Assembly (NCBI GenBank): GCA_041552135.1
Contig: JBFELL010000029.1
Location: 1-22,068 of the forward strand
Direction of reading: 5' to 3'
From: SZUA-186 sp041552135
GTDB taxonomy: Bacteria > Pseudomonadota > Gammaproteobacteria > UBA9214
DNA: 22,068 nucleotides
A program made the translations under genes and the position numbers. Position 1 is the first letter of the stretch. Every line of letters begins with the position of its first letter. This document shows, piece after piece, positions 18,128 to 22,068 of the stretch. Below the pieces are notes generated by a model, which worked only from the letters and a program-made list of their open reading frames with translations, made no database searches and was not told the DNA's origin.

Positions 18128-19659
18128 CCCGACCATTCCCGCTGCAGCGCCATGACCCGCTCCCGGTCACTGAACGGCAGGCTCTTCTCGCCAACGATCT
18201 GCACCGTCTCGTGACCCTTGCCGGCGATCAGGACGATGTCATTCGGTCCGGCCGAGCGCAGGGCGTCACTGATGGCGGCTGCCCGGTCATGCTGCACGCG
18301 CACGGCGGCGGGATTCTCGAAACCGGTGCAGATATCCCCGACAATGCGCTCCGGGTCCTCGCTGCGGGGATTGTCGTCCGTCAGCACCACATGATCGGCC
18401 AGCTGCTCGGCCGCCGCCGCCATCAACGGCCGCTTGCCGCGATCCCGGTCACCGCCGGCGCCGAACACGCACCAGAGCTTGCCCCGGCAGTGATAGCGCA
18501 GGGACTGCAGCACGCTTTCCAGCGCGCCGGCGGTATGCGCATAGTCGACGACCGCCAGCGGCCTGCCCGCGCCCATGTCGAAACGCTCCATGCGGCCCGG
18601 CACCGTGCGGATCGCCGACAGCCGCTGCAGGGCCACCTCGAACGGCAGCCCGGAGACACACAGGCATGCCAGCGCCGCGAGCAGGTTACTCGCATTGAAA
18701 CGGCCCAGCAGTGCACACTCGAGCACACCGCTGCCCCACGGCGACATGACATCGAAACGCATGCCGCTGATATCCAGCTCCAGGTTCTGTCCGATGACCC
18801 ACTGCGCCGGATAGCGCGTCTTGCCGGGTTCCCCTTCGAGGCGGTAGGCAACCGGCGCAACGCCCGGCGGTATGCTGTCCAGCAACGAACGGCCGAAGGC
18901 GTCGTCGGCATTGATTACCGCATAGCGCAGGCCATCGCTGTGGAACAGCTTGCGCTTGGCATGCGCATAGGACTCGACATCACCGTGATAATCCAGGTGA
19001 TCGCGCGACAGGTTGGTGAGCACGGCGATGTCGAAATCCACACCGCGCACGCGGGCCTGGTCCATGGCATGCGATGACACCTCGGCGACCACGCAGCGCG
19101 CGCCCTTGCGGTGCATCGCGAACAGGGCCTGCTGCACGGTCAGGGCGTCCGGCGTGGTGTGCGTACCGACACTCAGTTCGTTGTAGAGACCGTAACCGAC
19201 CGTGCCGATGATGCCGCAGCGACGGTCCTCGCTGTCCAGCGCCTGGGCGATGTAGTGGCTGCAGGAGGTCTTGCCGTCGGTGCCCGTCACCCCGATCATG
19301 AACAGGCCGCGGGAGGGATGCCCGTAGTAACGGTCCGCGATCAGCCCCACCAGCTGGCTCAGCCCGCGCACGGCAATGACCGGTACCGGCAGCAGCGCCG
19401 CAAGCTCGGCCAGACCCGGCTCGCCCGCGGCCGGCTCCCAGGCAACGGCCGCCGCACCCAGCGCCACGGCCTGGCGCGCGTGATGCAGCCCGTGGGTACG
19501 GCTGCCCGCGACAGCCAGGAACAGATCGCCGGACTGGACCTTGCGACTGTCCAGCGCCAGCCCCGACACGGCCACTTCCTGCGTGACCGACGCCTCTGTC
19601 AGCCCCTTGAGCAGGCCGCTCAGGGAGTGCTCGGCAACCAGTGCCCGCGCCGTCATCAT
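18124..19659 (-). CDS. murE: UDP-MurNAc-tripeptide synthetase MurE (meso-DAP type)
   Basis: MurE adds the third residue of the stem peptide. The 511-residue protein has the UDP-binding domain (GLALDSRKVQSGDLFLA), the P-loop GTDGKTS at 126-132, THTTPDA at 166-172, NLSRDHLDYHG at 216-226 and YAHAKRKLF with the lysine that is carbamylated in the family. LLGRFNASNLLAALA follows. DDNPRSEDP at 428-436 is the DNPR motif that selects meso-diaminopimelate rather than lysine, so the cell wall is DAP-type. Two variations are noted: Asp in the P-loop, where E. coli has Asn, and YAHTAGAL at 373-380, where YAHTPDAL is usual. The start overlaps the ftsI stop, with AGGAGA seven bases upstream. Confidence 0.98.
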   Translation of the reverse strand: MMTARALVAEHSLSGLLKGLTEASVTQEVAVSGLALDSRKVQSGDLFLAVAGSRTHGLHHARQAVALGAAAVAWEPAAGEPGLAELAALLPVPVIAVRGLSQLVGLIADRYYGHPSRGLFMIGVTGTDGKTSCSHYIAQALDSEDRRCGIIGTVGYGLYNELSVGTHTTPDALTVQQALFAMHRKGARCVVAEVSSHAMDQARVRGVDFDIAVLTNLSRDHLDYHGDVESYAHAKRKLFHSDGLRYAVINADDAFGRSLLDSIPPGVAPVAYRLEGEPGKTRYPAQWVIGQNLELDISGMRFDVMSPWGSGVLECALLGRFNASNLLAALACLCVSGLPFEVALQRLSAIRTVPGRMERFDMGAGRPLAVVDYAHTAGALESVLQSLRYHCRGKLWCVFGAGGDRDRGKRPLMAAAAEQLADHVVLTDDNPRSEDPERIVGDICTGFENPAAVRVQHDRAAAISDALRSAGPNDIVLIAGKGHETVQIVGEKSLPFSDRERVMALQREWSG

Positions 19660-21368
19660 GCAGGGTCTCCTGCCGCGACGCGCAGTGTCTCCGGCTCAGG
19701 CAGGTCATCGGGCGGTATCGCCATCAGTCGCAGCGCGCCGGACATGACCCTGGAGAACACCGGCGCCGCGACCTGGCCGCCATAGTATTTCCCGTTGTCC
19801 GGCTCGTTCACCATGACAACCATGACCAGGCGCGGATCGCTGACGGGCGCCATGCCGGCGAACACGGCAAGGTACTTTTTGTCGCTGTAGCCACCGGCGA
19901 TCGACTTGCGCACCGTGCCGGTCTTGCCACCCACCCGGTAGCCGGCAACGCGGGCCGTCAGCGCGGTACCCTGCGGCCCGGTCACCTCCTCCAGCATGCT
20001 GTTGACCTGCTGCGCGACCCACGCCGGAAGGATGCGCTCGCCGGCCGGCACCGCCTCCTGACGCAGGAAGGTCGCCGGCCGCCGGATGCCACCCGAGGCC
20101 AGCACGGCATAGGCCTGCCCCAGCTGCAGCGGCGTGACCGAGATGCCGTAACCGAATGCCAGGGTCGCCGTCTCGATCTCGTTCCAGTTGCGATAACCGA
20201 CCAGCAGACCTGACGACTCGCCCGGGAAGCCGCTGTGCGTCGGCACACCGAAGCCGAGACCCGACAGCAGCGACCAGATGTCCTCGCCCGGCAGCGACAG
20301 GGCGATCTTGGTAATGCCGACATTGCTGGACTTGCGTATCACGCCGGTCACGTCGAGCAGGCCGTAGTTGTGCACATCCTTGACGGTGTTGCGGCCAACC
20401 CGGAACCAGCCCGGCTCGGTATTGACCTGCGTCTCCGGCCTGTAACGACCGTCTTCCAGTGCCGCCGCAGCGATAAACGGTTTCATCGTCGAGCCGGGCT
20501 CGAACACGTCGGTGACAGCACGGTTACGCATGGTCGAACGCCGCAGGCGATTGCGGTTGTTCGGGTTGTAGGAAGGCTGGTTGACCATGGCCAGCACCTC
20601 GCCGGTGGTCACATCCAGCACGACCGCGGAGGCCGACTTTGCCTTGTGTTCCTGTATGACGGCCTTCAGCTCGCGATAGGCCAGGTACTGGATCCGACGA
20701 TCGATGCTCAGCACGAGGTCCTTGCCCGGGCGCGGGCGCCGGATGCTTTCGACGTCCTCGACCGTGTGTCGCTGACCGTCCTTGATGACGCGCTTGGCGC
20801 CGGGTTCACCGCGCAGCCATTCGTCGTACGCCAGTTCCAGGCCTTCCTGGCCAATGTCATCGATATTGGTAAAACCGACCACGTGCGCCGTGACTTCACC
20901 GCCGGGATAGAAACGCTTGTATTCCTTCTGCAGGTGGACACCCGGAATCGCCAGCTGCCTGACCTGCGCAGCAAGTGTCGGATCGATGTGACGACGCAGG
21001 TAGACGAACTCGCGACCGGGATGACGCGACACCAGCTGCTGCACGTGGTCACGGTCCAGCGACAGCAACTGCGCCAGAGCGGATATCCCGTCCTGCACCC
21101 CGACCAGCTCCTGCGGATTGACCCAGACGGACTCGACCGGCGTGCTGATCGCCAGCGGCTCCCCGTCGCGGTCACGAATCATGCCGCGGTGCGCCGGCAA
21201 ATCCACCACCCGCATGTGCCGCGCCTGCCCCTGCCCCAGGAGAAAGTCCTTGTCCAGGACCTGCAGGCTGATGGCACGCCCGACCAGCATCAGCATGACC
21301 AGCACCAGCCCGGCCACAAGAAACAGCCGCCGCGCCTGCTGACCTGATGTGATGCCGTGAAGCTTCAT
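19656..21368 (-). CDS. ftsI: septal transpeptidase FtsI (penicillin-binding protein 3)
   Basis: FtsI is the class B penicillin-binding protein that crosslinks septal peptidoglycan in complex with FtsW. From the ATG at 21368 it has 570 residues. A single membrane anchor lies at about 15-34. The PBP dimerisation domain spans about 55-205 (RGMIRDRDGEPLA at 61-73). The transpeptidase domain has the three active-site motifs: STMK at 293-296 with the nucleophile S293, SSN at 347-349 and KTG at 482-484. The reading frame is open far upstream into ftsL and rsmH, but the family N-terminus and the ATGA overlap with the ftsL stop fix this start. No clear ribosome site precedes it, which fits coupling to ftsL. 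Confidence 0.98.
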   Translation of the reverse strand: MKLHGITSGQQARRLFLVAGLVLVMLMLVGRAISLQVLDKDFLLGQGQARHMRVVDLPAHRGMIRDRDGEPLAISTPVESVWVNPQELVGVQDGISALAQLLSLDRDHVQQLVSRHPGREFVYLRRHIDPTLAAQVRQLAIPGVHLQKEYKRFYPGGEVTAHVVGFTNIDDIGQEGLELAYDEWLRGEPGAKRVIKDGQRHTVEDVESIRRPRPGKDLVLSIDRRIQYLAYRELKAVIQEHKAKSASAVVLDVTTGEVLAMVNQPSYNPNNRNRLRRSTMRNRAVTDVFEPGSTMKPFIAAAALEDGRYRPETQVNTEPGWFRVGRNTVKDVHNYGLLDVTGVIRKSSNVGITKIALSLPGEDIWSLLSGLGFGVPTHSGFPGESSGLLVGYRNWNEIETATLAFGYGISVTPLQLGQAYAVLASGGIRRPATFLRQEAVPAGERILPAWVAQQVNSMLEEVTGPQGTALTARVAGYRVGGKTGTVRKSIAGGYSDKKYLAVFAGMAPVSDPRLVMVVMVNEPDNGKYYGGQVAAPVFSRVMSGALRLMAIPPDDLPEPETLRVAAGDPA

Positions 21369-21634
21369 GGCTTGATGATCCGCATCTGCTGCGGCGCCGG
21401 GTTGATCATGCCAAGGCGGGTGCGCGCGGCATGCTCGACCTTGCCGTGGGTCGTCAATGTGCCCTGCTCCAGCTGCAGCTGACCATACTCGACATCCATG
21501 GCGTCCTGTTCGTAGCCAAGCGCCTGCAGCTCGATAAACAGCTTGCGGTCCTGGTGACGGCTGTACACCACGGCCAGCGAGGTCACGATAATGGCTACCA
21601 GCAGGACCGCGGCGGTTACCGGCGAGGCCGTCAT
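21365..21634 (-). CDS. ftsL: cell division protein FtsL
   Basis: FtsL is a small bitopic protein that, with FtsB and FtsQ, activates FtsW/FtsI at the septum. The 89-residue protein has a very short cytosolic N-terminus and one membrane segment at about 6-24. A periplasmic coiled coil of about 28-68 follows, then a typical membrane-distal end (ARTRLGMINPAPQQMRIIKP). Sequence conservation in this family is low, so the call relies on size, topology and position between rsmH and ftsI. It overlaps rsmH by four bases and ftsI by four bases; GGAG eight bases upstream is a plausible ribosome site. Confidence 0.95.
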   Translation of the reverse strand: MTASPVTAAVLLVAIIVTSLAVVYSRHQDRKLFIELQALGYEQDAMDVEYGQLQLEQGTLTTHGKVEHAARTRLGMINPAPQQMRIIKP

Positions 21635-22068
21635 TGCAGGCGCTCCGCCAGCCGCAGTACGGCACTGCGCGCACGCGGGTTGTGATCGAGCTCCTCGCGC
21701 CCGGGGCGAATCGCCTTGCCGATCGGCTTCAGGCGCGGGCGGTGCAACGGCGCCGCGACCGGCAGATCCGGCGGCAGCTGCTCACCCTGGTATTCCCTGC
21801 GTATAAAGCGCTTCACGATACGATCTTCCAGCGAGTGAAAACTGATGACGGCCAGGCGCCCGTGCACGGCCAGCACATCCGGCACCTGCGCCAGAACGTC
21901 CTCGAGTTCCTCGAGCTCGCGGTTAATGTAAATCCGGATGGCCTGGAACGTCCGGGTTGCCGGGTGCTTGTTGCGTTCCCGCACCGGCACGGCATCAGCG
22001 ACCAGTTCGGCCAGCTGCCGGGTAGTACATAGGGTTTGCTCCCTGCGTGTTTCAACAATCTTCCTTGC
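21631..22068 (-). CDS. rsmH: 16S rRNA m4C1402 methyltransferase RsmH (5' part beyond window)
   Basis: RsmH (MraW) methylates N4 of C1402 in the decoding centre of 16S rRNA, using S-adenosylmethionine. The frame is open to the right edge and gives the C-terminal 145 residues, a little under half of a usual RsmH of about 310. It begins ARKIVETRREQTLCTTRQLAEL and includes RNKHPATRTFQAIRIYINREL and the family motif ISFHSLEDRIVKRF. It ends with HNPRARSAVLRLAERLQ. The methyl-donor-binding N-terminal half and the start lie outside the window. Its stop overlaps the ftsL ATG. It is normally the first or second gene of the dcw cluster, after mraZ. Confidence 0.96.
   Translation of the reverse strand, partial: ARKIVETRREQTLCTTRQLAELVADAVPVRERNKHPATRTFQAIRIYINRELEELEDVLAQVPDVLAVHGRLAVISFHSLEDRIVKRFIRREYQGEQLPPDLPVAAPLHRPRLKPIGKAIRPGREELDHNPRARSAVLRLAERLQ

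Noticed and set aside
21369..21674. N-terminal extension of ftsI to 672 residues
   Set aside because: The extra sequence overlaps ftsL and rsmH in another frame and shows no PBP3 features. The ATG at 21368 overlaps the ftsL stop and starts a normal PBP3.

Overview
This is a compact, GC-rich stretch of core bacterial chromosome. It carries the division and cell wall (dcw) cluster, read on the minus strand, followed by lpxC, a small divergent gene (dciA), an M23 peptidase gene and secA. The organism is a Gram-negative proteobacterium. LpxC makes lipid A, the MurE substrate motif is the meso-diaminopimelate type, and FtsZ ends in the usual proteobacterial DYLDIPAFLRRQAD tail. Gene order and the sequences fit a GC-rich, non-enteric gammaproteobacterium best; the murB position inside the cluster and the dciA/M23/secA arrangement differ from Escherichia coli. 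A betaproteobacterium is not strictly excluded, and I cannot name a genus.

Layout in transcription order, from high to low coordinates: rsmH (C-terminal part only, cut by the right edge), ftsL, ftsI, murE, murF, mraY, murD, ftsW, murG, murC, murB, ddlB, ftsQ, ftsA, ftsZ. A 238-base gap with strong inverted repeats follows, then lpxC. The small dciA gene is on the plus strand and converges with lpxC. A membrane-anchored M23 peptidase diverges from dciA, and secA follows it. secA is complete except for its last few codons, lost at the left edge inside the C-terminal zinc-binding motif. Nineteen protein genes are supported. No RNA genes, mobile elements, CRISPR arrays or broken genes were seen. 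No gene-free stretch exceeds 300 bases; the longest is the 238-base ftsZ-lpxC gap.

The genes work as one programme. MurB, MurC, MurD, MurE, MurF and Ddl build UDP-MurNAc-pentapeptide. MraY and MurG turn it into lipid II. FtsW and FtsI polymerise and crosslink it at the septum, under FtsQ and FtsL and the FtsZ/FtsA ring. LpxC commits carbon to lipid A, and SecA exports envelope proteins. Most junctions in the mur/fts part are four-base stop/start overlaps (ATGA), which suggests one long, translationally coupled operon.

I found no undescribed system here. The items most worth a second look are the structured ftsZ-lpxC gap, the very short dciA/M23 divergent region, and a few small motif variations.
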